64,000 nucleotides of DNA from Stieleria neptunia (GCF_007754155.1 NZ_CP037423.1:8118938-8182937), one strand, 5' to 3'; shown: positions 1 through 9,314, numbered from the stretch's first letter. Notes: generated by a model not told the origin, from the sequence alone. Program-made: numbers and translations.

Positions 1-218
1 CCTTGGAAATGTATTGCGTCCAACCGGTCAGGATCGTTCCGGGCATGCAGATCTGCCAAATCTACTATCAAGAACTCAGCGGCGACGGTGCCGCGTATTG
101 CAGCGACAAGTACCAGCACAGCCGCGACATTCAGCCCAGTTTGATGTACCGTGAGTTCGGCGGAGCCGTCGACGAAACTCAGTTGGAACTCAACTTCGGT
201 GACTCCCCCGGCCGTTGA
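1..218 (+). CDS. dcd: dCTP deaminase, C-terminal part (gene enters from the left edge)
   Basis: Only the last 72 codons are inside the window; the frame is open to the left edge. The peptide has the dCTP deaminase C-terminus: 'RIVPGMQICQIYY' (the strand holding the conserved PGMxxxQ) and then 'SDKYQ', matching the nucleotide-binding KYQ segment, with a short tail ending 'MYREFG'. Known role of the family: deamination of dCTP to dUTP, the cytosolic first step toward dTMP. The stop lies 4 bases before the next start at 223, so the two genes could be co-transcribed. Bifunctional dCTP deaminase/dUTPase cannot be excluded without the N-terminus. Confidence 0.85.
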   Translation, partial: LEMYCVQPVRIVPGMQICQIYYQELSGDGAAYCSDKYQHSRDIQPSLMYREFGGAVDETQLELNFGDSPGR

Positions 219-222
219 TCGC

Positions 223-810
223 ATGCTAGTTCAGAAAGACAAACTCCCGTTCCGATCTCCGAACGAGAAAGGCCGCTACCGCCGCGCCTGGAAAGAAAGT
301 CACGGCAACCTGTTGCTGTTGTTCGCCGGCATCATTTTCTTGATCGGGTTGGCGATGATTTGGGCCAGCCCGCCCGACCCGACCGAGTTTGACGTCGATC
401 TGGGCGCCGTGGCCGACACCGACCAAGTCCAACCGCTGCCGCCCGACGTGATCCTGATTCGCGTCACGACCAATCAGATCGATTCCGCAGGCCCGATTCG
501 GATCGCGGTTTACGATTCCCCGGAAAGTTTTGGGAATCCCGAACGGGCGATCATCAAGGACTCCCTGGTGCCGATCGACGGATTCGTGGTTTGGGAAATC
601 CAGCTCGCCATTTTGCCGGAACAATTCGCGATCGCGGCCTACCATGATATGGACGACAACGGCGAACTGAACCGGGCGTTGTTCAATGCCCCGGTGGAAC
701 CGTACGGTTTTTCCAATAACGCGCGGAGCCTGGTCGGGCCGCCGACCTACGAGCAAACCATCATGGAACGCCCGAGCGAATCGACGGCCATCGAAATCCG
801 CGTGTATTAG
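223..810 (+). CDS. Membrane-anchored DUF2141-like protein
   Basis: 195 residues. The frame is open from 151, but that start would overlap dcd; ATG 223 lies just after the dcd stop. A basic N-terminus (about residues 1-28) precedes one hydrophobic helix ('LLLLFAGIIFLIGLAMIWA', about 29-47). The soluble domain contains 'IRIAVYDSPESFGNP', a strand rich middle and 'AAYHDMDDNGELNRALFN', the hallmark of DUF2141 (small periplasmic proteins of unknown biochemical role). It is followed at once by an ABC permease, so a role beside that transporter is possible but is inference only. Confidence 0.65.
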   Translation: MLVQKDKLPFRSPNEKGRYRRAWKESHGNLLLLFAGIIFLIGLAMIWASPPDPTEFDVDLGAVADTDQVQPLPPDVILIRVTTNQIDSAGPIRIAVYDSPESFGNPERAIIKDSLVPIDGFVVWEIQLAILPEQFAIAAYHDMDDNGELNRALFNAPVEPYGFSNNARSLVGPPTYEQTIMERPSESTAIEIRVY

Positions 811-813
811 TTG

Positions 814-2346
814 ATGCATTGGTTCCGTCCGCTTCTGTTGACGCTCCAGCTGATGGGGCTCAGCGTTCTGGTCGCCGCGGGGATCGGGATCACGCTGGCG
901 TTTTTCATTTCGTTGGTCCCACGCCAGCGCCGCGTCGGCCGGGCGGTCATCGGGTATTGCCTGATCAGCCTGGTCGCCTGCATCGCCACCCCGATGATTC
1001 TGCACGCGGCCGCTTGGGAGGCGACGGCGGGCAAGTTCGGTTGGCTGACGTTTTCCCAAACCGCCTCACGCACCTACACCGGGCTGGCCGGCCGATACGG
1101 CGGACTGGTCGCCTGCGTTTGGATCCACGGACTGTTGGGGGCCGCCCTGGTGTCGCTGGCGACCTGGTTCGGCACCTCGCGGATCCCTTCTCAAGTGATC
1201 GATCAAAGTCGACTCGACGGCGGACCGATCTGGACTTGGTGGCGGATCCGGTTGCCGATCGCGGCGCCCTGGGTGGTGACGGGGCTGCTGGCGACGGCGA
1301 TTTTGGCCGCCACCGAAATGACGGTCGTCGACCTGTACGGCGTGCGGACCCTGGCCGACGAGTTCTACCTGTTTCATGCCGTCCAACCTTCGATCACGTC
1401 CATCATGATCGTCCTGGTGCTGCCCTGTGTGCTGGCGATCGGGATCATCAGCACCGTCGCCGTGTCTCGCCGCCGTCGGTTGGACGTGCAACTGCTCGAA
1501 TCAAATCGCTCCGCCGGCGACGCGGCCGAACCCTTGGGCATGCTTGGCCACCTCGCCGCGCCGGCCGCGATCGTGCTGGCGACGATGATGTTTGCGTTCC
1601 CGCTGGGCGGTTTGTGGGTCAAGATCGGACACCGGATCACCGTGTCCGCGGATTCCGACCCGGCGTTCACGGTCGGTTGGTCACTGCGGCAGGCGATCGG
1701 GTTGCTGGGGTCGGCGCCGCAAGAATTCTCCAGGGAGTACCTTTGGACGGCGGTCCTGGCGGCGCTGACCGCCGCGGTCTGTCTCCCCCTGGCTTGGGTG
1801 GTCGCGTCGACCACGCGGCAACGCCCCCGGCTGCGCCGCACCGTCGACCTCGTTTCGCTGATCCTGTTTCTGATTCCCGGTCCGGTTGTCGGCTTGACGG
1901 TGGTGCGGTTGTTCACGCTGTCCGTGCCGGGTCTGCAAACCCTCTACCATCAGACGTTACTACCGACCGTGGTGGCCTTGTTGGCCCGCGCCGTGCCGGT
2001 CGCCTACTGGATCCTGCGAGCCGGTTATGCGGGAATCGACACCTCGATCCTGGACAGTGCGAAACTCGATCTGGGCTGGATCGGCCGCGTCTGGTGGATC
2101 GAACGCCCGCTTTTGGCCAAGCCGCTGGCGATCGCGGCGGTCGCCGCGGCGGTGATGGCCAGCGGAGATGTCCCGGCGACGCTGCCCGTCCTGCCACCAG
2201 GTGTCGTGACCGTCGGCACCCGATTGTTCGCGTTGCTGCACAGCGGTGCACGCAATCAGGAAGCCGCTTTGGCGTTCTGGTACGTCATTTCGATCATCGG
2301 GGTGACGATCGTTTGTTCCATTCGTTGGAAGCGCTCTGCCGGATAA
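814..2346 (+). CDS. ABC transporter permease, fused two-domain (FbpB/ThiP type)
   Basis: 510 residues, starting at ATG 814 four bases after the previous stop (TTG 811 is an in-frame alternative). About twelve hydrophobic segments fall in two halves, each with an EAA-like cytoplasmic loop: 'RLDGGPIWTWWRIRLPI' near residue 135 and 'AKLDLGWIGRVWWIERPLL' near 415. That is the layout of fused permeases for ferric iron, thiamine or similar substrates. No ATPase or binding-protein gene is adjacent inside the window; partners may lie upstream. Substrate cannot be read from the permease. The upstream DUF2141 gene is probably in the same operon. Confidence 0.8.
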   Translation: MHWFRPLLLTLQLMGLSVLVAAGIGITLAFFISLVPRQRRVGRAVIGYCLISLVACIATPMILHAAAWEATAGKFGWLTFSQTASRTYTGLAGRYGGLVACVWIHGLLGAALVSLATWFGTSRIPSQVIDQSRLDGGPIWTWWRIRLPIAAPWVVTGLLATAILAATEMTVVDLYGVRTLADEFYLFHAVQPSITSIMIVLVLPCVLAIGIISTVAVSRRRRLDVQLLESNRSAGDAAEPLGMLGHLAAPAAIVLATMMFAFPLGGLWVKIGHRITVSADSDPAFTVGWSLRQAIGLLGSAPQEFSREYLWTAVLAALTAAVCLPLAWVVASTTRQRPRLRRTVDLVSLILFLIPGPVVGLTVVRLFTLSVPGLQTLYHQTLLPTVVALLARAVPVAYWILRAGYAGIDTSILDSAKLDLGWIGRVWWIERPLLAKPLAIAAVAAAVMASGDVPATLPVLPPGVVTVGTRLFALLHSGARNQEAALAFWYVISIIGVTIVCSIRWKRSAG

Positions 2347-2414
2347 CGTACACTGGAGCAGACGGAAGCGGCCACTTGCCGCCTGCCCCCCCTCGATGGA
2401 TTCTCAATCCAAGG

Positions 2415-3545
2415 ATGCTCGAATTGAAGTTGATCAACGCCCACGCGATTGCGATTCGAATTTGTCTTCTCTGCTTCACCGGCCTGACCGTGATGGCGAC
2501 CCCGGCCATCGGCGTGGAAACCGTGACCTTTCGATCGGACAAAAAAGATCTGGTCAATGGTGCGCCGATGCCGACACGCACCGTCGTCGGCGAAATCCTG
2601 GTCGAGGCACAGGACGGGGGGTTGATGCTGCAAAGTGACGACGGCCGGATTTGGATGATCCAGCCCGATCAAATCGTTGAACGCAATTCCGACGACGAAG
2701 CGATGCAGCCGGTGACGGCCGACGAGATGGCCGAACGCATGAAACAGGAGTTGCCCCACGGCTTTTCCATCTATCGAACCGCCCACTATGTGATCGCCCA
2801 CAACACATCCGATGCCTACGTCAAACAGGTCGGATTGCTGTTCGAGCAACTCTACAAAGGCTTTTACACGTTCTGGAAAAACCAACGCTGGCGGCTGCCC
2901 GAGCCCAAGTTTCCGCTGGTCGCCCTGGTGCTGGCCGACCGCAACGACTTTTTAAAACACGCCGGAGCGGAAGTCGGAGACACGGCCCAATTGGTCATCG
3001 GTTACTACCACCTGTCCAGCAACCGGATGACGACGTTCAACATGCCCAACCTGGAACGCAACGTCGCGACCATCATTCACGAAGCCACGCATCAACTGGC
3101 CTACAACTGCGGCCTGCAACGACGATTCGCCGACAACCCGATGTGGATCAGCGAAGGGTTGGCGATGTTTTTTGAATCGCCCGATTTCCAAAGTGCGTCA
3201 CGCTGGCGCGGGATCGGTCGCGTCAACCAGGTGAATCTCAAACGCTGGCGAAATTACTTGCCGGTCCGTCCCCCCAATTCGCTCGTCACGTTGCTGTCCG
3301 ACGACGATCGGTTTCGCAGCTCCGATACCGCCACCGATGCCTACGCCGAGAGCTGGGCACTGACCTATTTCTTGCTCAAAACGCGACGGGAAGAGTACGT
3401 GGAGTATTTGCGGAAACTGAGCAGCGGAAAACCGATGGCCGAATTGACCGCGCGAGAACGTATCGAAATGTTCGAAGAAACCTTCGACGCCTCGGTCGCC
3501 GAGATCGACAAGTACCTCGTCAACTACATGCGCCGCGTCCGCTAG
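2415..3545 (+). CDS. DUF1570 family exported metallopeptidase-like protein
   Basis: 376 residues from ATG 2415 (AAGG lies directly upstream). A hydrophobic stretch near residues 13-32 resembles a signal peptide. The C-terminal two thirds match the DUF1570 pattern common in planctomycetes: 'YRTAHYVIAHN', 'FPLVALVLADRNDF', then H222-E223-A-T-H226 in 'IIHEATHQLAYN', followed by 'WISEGLAMFFES', which would supply the third zinc ligand of a gluzincin. Peptidase activity is inferred from the HExxH...E arrangement; no substrate is known. The gene begins 68 bases after the permease stop and may be transcribed separately. Confidence 0.75.
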   Translation: MLELKLINAHAIAIRICLLCFTGLTVMATPAIGVETVTFRSDKKDLVNGAPMPTRTVVGEILVEAQDGGLMLQSDDGRIWMIQPDQIVERNSDDEAMQPVTADEMAERMKQELPHGFSIYRTAHYVIAHNTSDAYVKQVGLLFEQLYKGFYTFWKNQRWRLPEPKFPLVALVLADRNDFLKHAGAEVGDTAQLVIGYYHLSSNRMTTFNMPNLERNVATIIHEATHQLAYNCGLQRRFADNPMWISEGLAMFFESPDFQSASRWRGIGRVNQVNLKRWRNYLPVRPPNSLVTLLSDDDRFRSSDTATDAYAESWALTYFLLKTRREEYVEYLRKLSSGKPMAELTARERIEMFEETFDASVAEIDKYLVNYMRRVR

Positions 3546-3580
3546 TGCTGCGTCAACTTTTATACTTAGGGTACCGCGGT

Positions 3581-3649
3581 AAAGGGGTCAGGTACCAAAA
3601 ATGCGAAGCACCCTGCGGGCCATTTGGTTTTTGGTACCTGCCCCCTTTT
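3581..3649. repeat. Palindromic intergenic repeat (GGTACC hairpin)
   Basis: Two 20-base arms (3581-3600 and 3630-3649) pair with about one mismatch around a 29-base loop; each arm contains CAGGTACC or GGTACCTG next to a G/C run. It lies between two genes on the same strand. It could serve as a transcription terminator, but it looks like a member of a dispersed REP-like family. The rest of 3650-3822 shows nothing recognisable. Confidence 0.7.
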
Positions 3650-3822
3650 CCGCTCCGAGGGGAAATCAAGTGGAAAAGGCTTCCAGCCTGTCATCCACGG
3701 GCCGACGGTGTAACATAAGGGGCCCCGAGCGGAACACTCTCTGACGCAATCGCTCCCGCTCGGTCCAGAGCGTCGTCCCCCACCCACTCGCACGCCATCC
3801 TCTCCGCGAAACCAGAACAGAA

Positions 3823-6501
3823 ATGAACCCAGCCTCCCTCCGATTGATCCCCTCCCCGGCGGCGCTGACGACCAGCCGGAACGTCGCTGCGATCTGCCTG
3901 TCGGCACTCTGCGTTGCCTTCGTCGTCCCCGATGCGGCGGCCCAAAATGGGGCAGCCAAAGCCAAGGCTCGCAAAGCCGCAGCAAAACCGGCGCGGTCCA
4001 AGACCGTCGGTCCGGCCATCGGCGGCAATACCGCGACTCCGATCGATCGGATCAAGGCTGCCGAGGGGTTTGAAGTGGAACTGCTGTATTCGGTTCCCGG
4101 CGAAGAACAGGGCTCCTGGGTCAATCTCTGCACCGACGACAAAGGCCGGATTCTGGTCAGCGATCAATTCGGCGGCTTGTATCGCATCACACCGCCGCCG
4201 GCCGGCGAAACCCTCCAGACCGCGGACGTCGAAAAAGTCCCGGCCGACATCCGAGCGGTCAACGGAATGGTCTGGGCCTTCGGAGCGCTCTACGTCGGCG
4301 TCAACGACTACGAACAAAAAATCCCCTCCGGACTGTACCGGGTCAGCGATAGTGACGGCGACGACAGCTTGGACAAGGTCGAATTGCTTCACGAAGTCAA
4401 ATCCAGAAGCGATCACGGCGTTCATGCACTGATGCCGACCCCCGACGGAAAAGCACTGTATCTGGTCACCGGCAACAACACGACGCCGCCGCCGCTGGCG
4501 GACAGCTCGCCGGTGCGTCAGGTCTGGGGCGAAGACCACTTGTTGCCCAGCATGCCCGACGGACGCGGACACAACCGCGGCGTGCTCGCCCCCGGCGGCA
4601 TCATCTACCGTGTCTCTCCCGACGGGCAAACCTTCGAAGCCTACGCGTCCGGATTTCGCAACGTGTTTGACGCCGCGGTCAATCGTGACGGCGAGCTGTT
4701 CACCTATGACGCCGACATGGAATACGACTTCAACACGCCGTGGTATCGCCCGACGCGGATTTGCCACGTGACCAGTGGCGCCGAGTTCGGCTGGCGAAAC
4801 GGTGCCGGAAAACGAATGCCGTTTTACGCCGACAACCTGCCCGGCGTCCTTGATATCGGCCCGGGGTCTCCGACCGGCACGACGTTCGGCTACGGTGCCA
4901 AATTCCCCGCCAAGTACCAAGACGCCCTGTACGCACTCGATTGGAGCTGGGGAAAACTGTACGCGATTCACCTGGAACCGAGCGGGTCGTCGTACACCGC
5001 GACCAAAGAAGAGTTCGTGACCGGCGCCCCACTGCCGATCACCGATGCGATCATCTGTCCCCAAGACGGGGCGATGTATTTCACGATCGGCGGGCGACGC
5101 GTGCAATCGGGCCTGTACCGCGTGACCTATGTCGGCGATCAGTCGACCGAACCCGTCCAAGCCAAGGCGGCAAAAAACAAAGCCCGCGACACTCGACACA
5201 TGCTGGAAGCCTTTCATGGTCAACAGGCCCCCCAAGCGATCTCGGTCGCGTGGCCGTACCTTTCCGATCAAGATCGCTTCATTCGATTTGCCGCCCGCAC
5301 CGCCATCGAGCACCAACCGATCGATCAATGGGCCGACAAAGCGTTGAACGAATCGGACCCAGCCAAGCAAGTCGAAGCGCTGCTGGCCCTGGCGCGCGTG
5401 GCGGGCGTTTGCCCACAACATCGCGACGATTCGACTGCCGCGGTCGACACCCAGATGCGAGACAAATTGCTGGACGCAGTGATCGCGATCGACGTGCCAA
5501 GCCTGACCGAAACGCAGCAACTGACACTCCACCGGGCAACGCAAATCATTTTCAATCGATTCGGCCGTCCCGATGACGCCATGGTCGACCGCTTGATCGC
5601 CAAGTTGGACCCGCTGTTTCCGGCCGCGACGCCGGAATTGAATTGGTTGTTGTGCGAAACGCTCGCCTGGCTGCAATCGCCGACGGTCGCTGAAAAGGCA
5701 ATCGCGTTGATCCACGACGCCCCCACGCAAGAAGAGCAGATGCAATATGCTCGTTCGATTCGCATGCTGAAAGCCGGCTGGACGCCCGAGTTGCACACCG
5801 CGTACTTCGAGTGGTTTTTGAAGGCGGCCAATTACAAAGGCGGTGCCAGTTTCGATCAGTTCATCAAATTCATTCGCGACGATGCGGTGGCCTCGCTGAG
5901 TGAAACGCAACGAACCGAGATGGCGGAACTGTTGGCCCGCAAGCCGGTCAAAAAGTCCGCGTTGGAGAACTTGGGCCAGATCTTTGAGGGCCGCCCCGAA
6001 ACGAAGTGGACGCTGGAAGAATTGTCGGCCGCCGCTCGCACCGGGTTGCAGCAACGCGACTTTGAAAATGGTCGAAAAATGTTCGCCGCGACCGGCTGTT
6101 ATGCCTGTCACCGATTCGGCGACCAAGGCGGCATGACCGGACCCGACCTGACGTCGGCCGGACGCCGTTACTCGCCGCACGATCTGTTGGATCAAGTGAT
6201 CCATCCCAGCAAGGTGATCAACGACCAGTTTTCGGCAGTCAAAGTTCTGACCGACGACGGCCGCATTCACGTCGGTGTCGTGGTCAACCTGAACGGCGAT
6301 TCGATGACGCTCAATACCGATCTGACCAATCCCAATGCTCGCGTCAACATCGACCGCAAGACGATCGAAGAAATGATGGTCTCCAAAACGTCGGCGATGC
6401 CGGAAGGATTGTTCAACCGAATGACCCAAGACGAGATCCTGGATCTGGTCGCCTACCTGATCAGTGCCGGCGATCCCAAGCACGAGTTCTTTCAGAACTG
6501 A
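3823..6501 (+). CDS. Secreted PVC-type haem-binding / dehydrogenase-like protein
   Basis: 892 residues with a signal peptide ending near 'PDAAAQ' (about residue 41). Residues about 65-430 form a beta-propeller-like region resembling glucose/sorbosone dehydrogenases ('GTTFGYGAKFPAKYQDALYA'). A helical middle follows (about 455-720), then a c-type cytochrome domain with CYACH near residue 759 and the PVC signature 'TGPDLTSAGRRYSPHDLLD', 'IHPSKVINDQFSAVKVLTDDGR'. The domain order matches the planctomycete putative haem-binding family (TIGR02603 type). It probably acts in the periplasm in oxidative breakdown of sugars or related compounds; the substrate is unknown. Confidence 0.85.
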   Translation: MNPASLRLIPSPAALTTSRNVAAICLSALCVAFVVPDAAAQNGAAKAKARKAAAKPARSKTVGPAIGGNTATPIDRIKAAEGFEVELLYSVPGEEQGSWVNLCTDDKGRILVSDQFGGLYRITPPPAGETLQTADVEKVPADIRAVNGMVWAFGALYVGVNDYEQKIPSGLYRVSDSDGDDSLDKVELLHEVKSRSDHGVHALMPTPDGKALYLVTGNNTTPPPLADSSPVRQVWGEDHLLPSMPDGRGHNRGVLAPGGIIYRVSPDGQTFEAYASGFRNVFDAAVNRDGELFTYDADMEYDFNTPWYRPTRICHVTSGAEFGWRNGAGKRMPFYADNLPGVLDIGPGSPTGTTFGYGAKFPAKYQDALYALDWSWGKLYAIHLEPSGSSYTATKEEFVTGAPLPITDAIICPQDGAMYFTIGGRRVQSGLYRVTYVGDQSTEPVQAKAAKNKARDTRHMLEAFHGQQAPQAISVAWPYLSDQDRFIRFAARTAIEHQPIDQWADKALNESDPAKQVEALLALARVAGVCPQHRDDSTAAVDTQMRDKLLDAVIAIDVPSLTETQQLTLHRATQIIFNRFGRPDDAMVDRLIAKLDPLFPAATPELNWLLCETLAWLQSPTVAEKAIALIHDAPTQEEQMQYARSIRMLKAGWTPELHTAYFEWFLKAANYKGGASFDQFIKFIRDDAVASLSETQRTEMAELLARKPVKKSALENLGQIFEGRPETKWTLEELSAAARTGLQQRDFENGRKMFAATGCYACHRFGDQGGMTGPDLTSAGRRYSPHDLLDQVIHPSKVINDQFSAVKVLTDDGRIHVGVVVNLNGDSMTLNTDLTNPNARVNIDRKTIEEMMVSKTSAMPEGLFNRMTQDEILDLVAYLISAGDPKHEFFQN

Positions 6502-6572
6502 CAGCGGGTCGTCAAAACCCCATTGGCGTCGATGCGGCCCGGGCGTGGGACGTCGATTCTTGGACCGCAAGA

Positions 6573-6698
6573 TTTGGCAACCGAATTAGATTCTCTCCCT
6601 CTGGGAGAGACGGCGTTTGCGCAGCAAGCAAACGCCAGAGAGGGCCGGCGGCTCGCGAAAGTCTTGACGACTTCCGCTACGATCAACTCCGCCACTTC
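6573..6698. repeat. Dispersed palindromic repeat, copy A
   Basis: Shares about 120 bases with 37391-37512. The core is a long hairpin in which CCCTCTGG pairs with CCAGAGAGGG and GGCGTTTGC pairs with GCAAACGCC; the tail 'CTTCCGCTACGATCAA' is also shared. It lies between two convergent genes. The rest of the 6502-6832 gap is the tandem array listed next. Confidence 0.8.
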
Positions 6699-6719
6699 GA
6701 CAATCGACGTCCCGCGCCC

Positions 6720-6849
6720 GGGTCGCTGCGTCAACCGGGTCGCTGCGTCAACCGGGTCGCTGCGTCAACCGGGTCGCTGCGTCAACCGGGTCGCTGCGTC
6801 AACCGGGTCGCTGCGTCAACCGGGTCGCTGCGTCAACCGGGTCGCTGCG
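6720..6849. repeat. Tandem array of a 17-bp unit (7.6 copies)
   Basis: Seven perfect copies of GGGTCGCTGCGTCAACC, from 6720 to 6838, and a partial eighth to 6849. The array runs into the 3' end of the minus-strand gene at 6833-7420 and supplies its last codons and its stop. Confidence 0.95.
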
Positions 6850-7420
6850 ATTGAGCCGTGTTCTGCAAATAGCGACGTCGGATTCGCCTCAAATCTCGCG
6901 CCGATTCTTCGCGCACCAGGTCTCGAAGCGCGCGATTGAAACTCTGTGACATCAATCGCAGATAAAGCAGCATCCCGGCGAAGACCAGCACGGTCGCCAC
7001 CGGGACCAGTCTCCACAACGTCCACATCAGCATTTTGGCGCCGGCTTGTGTTCCACCTTGCATCATATGGTGTTGAGTGAATTGCGAGCTGACGCTGTTC
7101 GGGCCCGCCTTCAAATTCTCCTCCCACGCGGCAGCGTCCGGCTCGAATTTTTCCAGCGCCTCGGCGATGAGCTGCAACTTGATGTAATCGTCGATCCACA
7201 CCGCGGCGATCAGGACGACGCAAGCGACCAGTGACGCGGCAAACAGCATCTGGGCGTAAAACCTGGCGACGGAAAGCATCTCTCGGGCCACGTAGCGAGG
7301 TCTCAAACGTCCCTGCGAATTCCGACAGTTGTCGAGAATCAACGACCGCACCTCCGCAGGCAGAGCGCTGAACGCGGTCAGAGAGACCAAGCAGAAACAC
7401 AACAGATAAACGATCAACAT
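6833..7420 (-). CDS. Hypothetical membrane protein
   Basis: 195 residues from ATG 7420, with AAGG about 9 bases upstream. Hydrophobic helices lie near residues 1-22, 58-78 and 128-152; the stretch between the last two is soluble and acidic, and the C-terminus is strongly basic ('RRIRRRYLQN'). No family recognised. The final residues 'SQRPG' and the stop codon are encoded by the 17-bp tandem array, so the C-terminus has probably been changed by array expansion or insertion. It converges on the haem protein gene to its left. Confidence 0.6.
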   Translation of the reverse strand: MLIVYLLCFCLVSLTAFSALPAEVRSLILDNCRNSQGRLRPRYVAREMLSVARFYAQMLFAASLVACVVLIAAVWIDDYIKLQLIAEALEKFEPDAAAWEENLKAGPNSVSSQFTQHHMMQGGTQAGAKMLMWTLWRLVPVATVLVFAGMLLYLRLMSQSFNRALRDLVREESARDLRRIRRRYLQNTAQSQRPG

Positions 7421-7634
7421 TCAAACGGCCTTCCGGTGTCATGGTGGTAACGTTCCGCCCTATCATAGCCACACCGCCAGGGAGGTGGCCCGCGGATCGC
7501 CGCCGTGAACGAGCCGTTCAACGCCGTTTTCGCCGGGTGGCGCCACCCGTTCACAACATTTGCTGCGATCAAAAAACTCTGTTAGGCTTTCGTTGTGCTG
7601 GAGCGAGTGAGATTCCTTGGCGGAGGTGGGTCCG

Positions 7635-8180
7635 ATGACGTTACGCTGTGATCTGTGTGTTTCGCGAACCAGAAATGGATTTGTGGTTCGTGTTCAGGGA
7701 AAAGGGACGGCGACCCACAGCCCCGCGTTTGCGGAATTCGTCAAGGGATGCCTGGTCGAAGATCCCGCTGCCACGGTGACCGTCGACTTGCTGGGGTGCG
7801 AATACCTGGACAGCACCTTCCTGGGTTGCTTGCTCAAGCTTCAACGCCTGGGCACGATGAAGCGATTTCATGTCGCCGCCGATGAAGCGGCACGGACCAG
7901 GTTGTTGACGGCGACCTCTCTCGATAAATACCTGACACTGCTTTCCAAAGCCCCCAGCTCCACCGGCACGTTTCTGCGGATCGACCCCGGCGAAGTCAGT
8001 AAACAACAGCTCGGCCGGCACATGCAGGAGACGCATCAGGCTCTGGGAGAACTGCCCAGTGCTTCGGCATCGGTCTTCAAGCGGATCGCCGAGCAACTCG
8101 CCCATGACTTGGAACAGCAGGAATCAAACGAACCGAGTCTGTTCGACACCGCGGTGGTCACTCCGCCGCCGCGGCCCTGA
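7635..8180 (+). CDS. STAS-domain protein (anti-sigma factor antagonist type)
   Basis: 181 residues. ATG 7635 is chosen because GGAGG sits at 7622-7626, eight bases upstream; TTG 7617 is in frame but lacks such a site. The first ~100 residues fit a STAS fold: 'VRVQGKGTATHSPAFAEFV', 'VTVDLLGCEYLDSTFLGCL'. Ser60 in 'YLDSTF' sits where anti-anti-sigma factors are phosphorylated. A helical C-terminal extension (about 115-170) follows. Known role of the family: partner-switching with an RsbW-type kinase. The protein at 36450 carries such an ATPase domain, but a link between them is only a guess. Confidence 0.75.
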   Translation: MTLRCDLCVSRTRNGFVVRVQGKGTATHSPAFAEFVKGCLVEDPAATVTVDLLGCEYLDSTFLGCLLKLQRLGTMKRFHVAADEAARTRLLTATSLDKYLTLLSKAPSSTGTFLRIDPGEVSKQQLGRHMQETHQALGELPSASASVFKRIAEQLAHDLEQQESNEPSLFDTAVVTPPPRP

Positions 8181-8204
8181 TGGCATCGCGGGTGGGCCCT
8201 TGGA

Positions 8205-8463
8205 GAAGATGGAGTGATGGAGATAGGGAGACAAGGAGACAAGGAGATAGGGAGATAGGGGTGGAGCGTTCGATCAAAATATGACCTGCGGTGCCGCAGT
8301 TGTCTCCATCATTCTGCCACTCCATCATTCTGCCACTCCATCATTCTGCCACTCCATCATTCTGCCACTCCATCATTCTGCCACTCCATCATTCTGCCAC
8401 TCCATCATTCTGCCACTCCATCATCTTGCCCCCATCGTCTTGCCCCCATCGTCTTGCCCCCAT
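8205..8463. repeat. Purine-rich repeats and a 16-bp tandem array
   Basis: 8209-8262 is a degenerate run of GGAGATA and GGAGACAA units. From 8305 to 8416 there are seven perfect copies of TCCATCATTCTGCCAC, then degenerate copies to about 8463. The array fills the gap before the gene at 8504; no promoter could be picked out with confidence. Confidence 0.9.
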
Positions 8464-8503
8464 CGCCGCGACGCAGTCACCGTTCCAGCTTTAGCCTTCA
8501 ACC

Positions 8504-9217
8504 ATGACGCACTCCCAAGCCCCACTCAATCCGTACGCTCCAACGCAGACGATTCCTGATGACTCGTTTGATCCGATGTCGGCGTTCGCTTTCCCGCAGG
8601 CGATGGCGCGGGTGGCAACCGGGTTGCGTCTCGTTTACTGGAGCATCGCATTGATCGTGCTGTCGGTCGTCGGTGGCCGCTTCGTTTTGCCGCTGATGAT
8701 GCGTGGATCGAGCATGGGCACGATGAACTGGATTTCCTTCGCGATGGGCTTGGTCATGATGCTCGGCATTGTGCTGGGATTGATCGGTCGCGTTTTCTGT
8801 CTGGCGATCCCCCAGGCAAGCCGAGCCAGGGGGTTGATCAACGCCGCGGTCGCGTTCGATTTGGCCGCCATCTTGATTTGGACGATCTCGTGGGTTGTCG
8901 CGGTACCATTTTGGTCGCAAAGCCTAGGGAACTTGCTGTCGTTGACCGCAACGGCGCTGTTTGTCCTCTTTCTAAAACGCCTTTCCGCGCACCTACAACG
9001 TCCTGATTTGGAAGGGAACGCGAAGTCACTGATGGTGATGGTGGCAGTCTTGTTTGTCGTAGGGATCGCTGCCGCGGTCGCCGGCTACTTCGTTGGCATC
9101 ATCGCGGGACTGTTCGGTGTCGTCCTGTTGGTGATCATGGTTCTGCTGCTGCTGCGTTACATCCGACTACTCTCCAATTTGCGGAAAGCAATTCTGGGAC
9201 GGCTGGGAACGCTCTGA
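8504..9217 (+). CDS. Hypothetical polytopic membrane protein with 'NPYAP' N-terminus
   Basis: 237 residues. The short soluble N-terminus carries 'LNPYAPTQ', a proline motif that opens many planctomycete membrane proteins. It is followed by about six hydrophobic helices (near residues 43-65, 75-95, 105-130, 137-152, 175-200, 200-222) and a basic tail. No enzyme motif is visible. The start at ATG 8504 is the first in frame after the tandem array. Confidence 0.65.
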   Translation: MTHSQAPLNPYAPTQTIPDDSFDPMSAFAFPQAMARVATGLRLVYWSIALIVLSVVGGRFVLPLMMRGSSMGTMNWISFAMGLVMMLGIVLGLIGRVFCLAIPQASRARGLINAAVAFDLAAILIWTISWVVAVPFWSQSLGNLLSLTATALFVLFLKRLSAHLQRPDLEGNAKSLMVMVAVLFVVGIAAAVAGYFVGIIAGLFGVVLLVIMVLLLLRYIRLLSNLRKAILGRLGTL

Positions 9218-9314
9218 GCCGGTCGGGAATCCGTCACGCCGCGGCGCAGGTTCCTGGTATGATTGAAAAATCAATCTTGTCGCTGGAGTTCCCGATCCGC
9301 AGAGACCTTTCATC

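Noticed and set aside
819..2414. Upstream extension of the DUF1570 frame over the ABC permease
   Set aside because: It runs in another frame through a clear permease gene and is Arg/Gly-rich without family similarity; only the part from 2415 is real.
3691..6570. Very long open frame antisense to the haem protein gene (about 959 codons)
   Set aside because: It mirrors the codon bias of the plus-strand gene and has no domain, signal or ribosome site; typical of G+C-rich coding DNA.
8281..8559. Open frames over the 16-bp tandem array
   Set aside because: They encode repeated 'HHSATPSFCHSIILPL' peptides purely because of the array and have no start signal.
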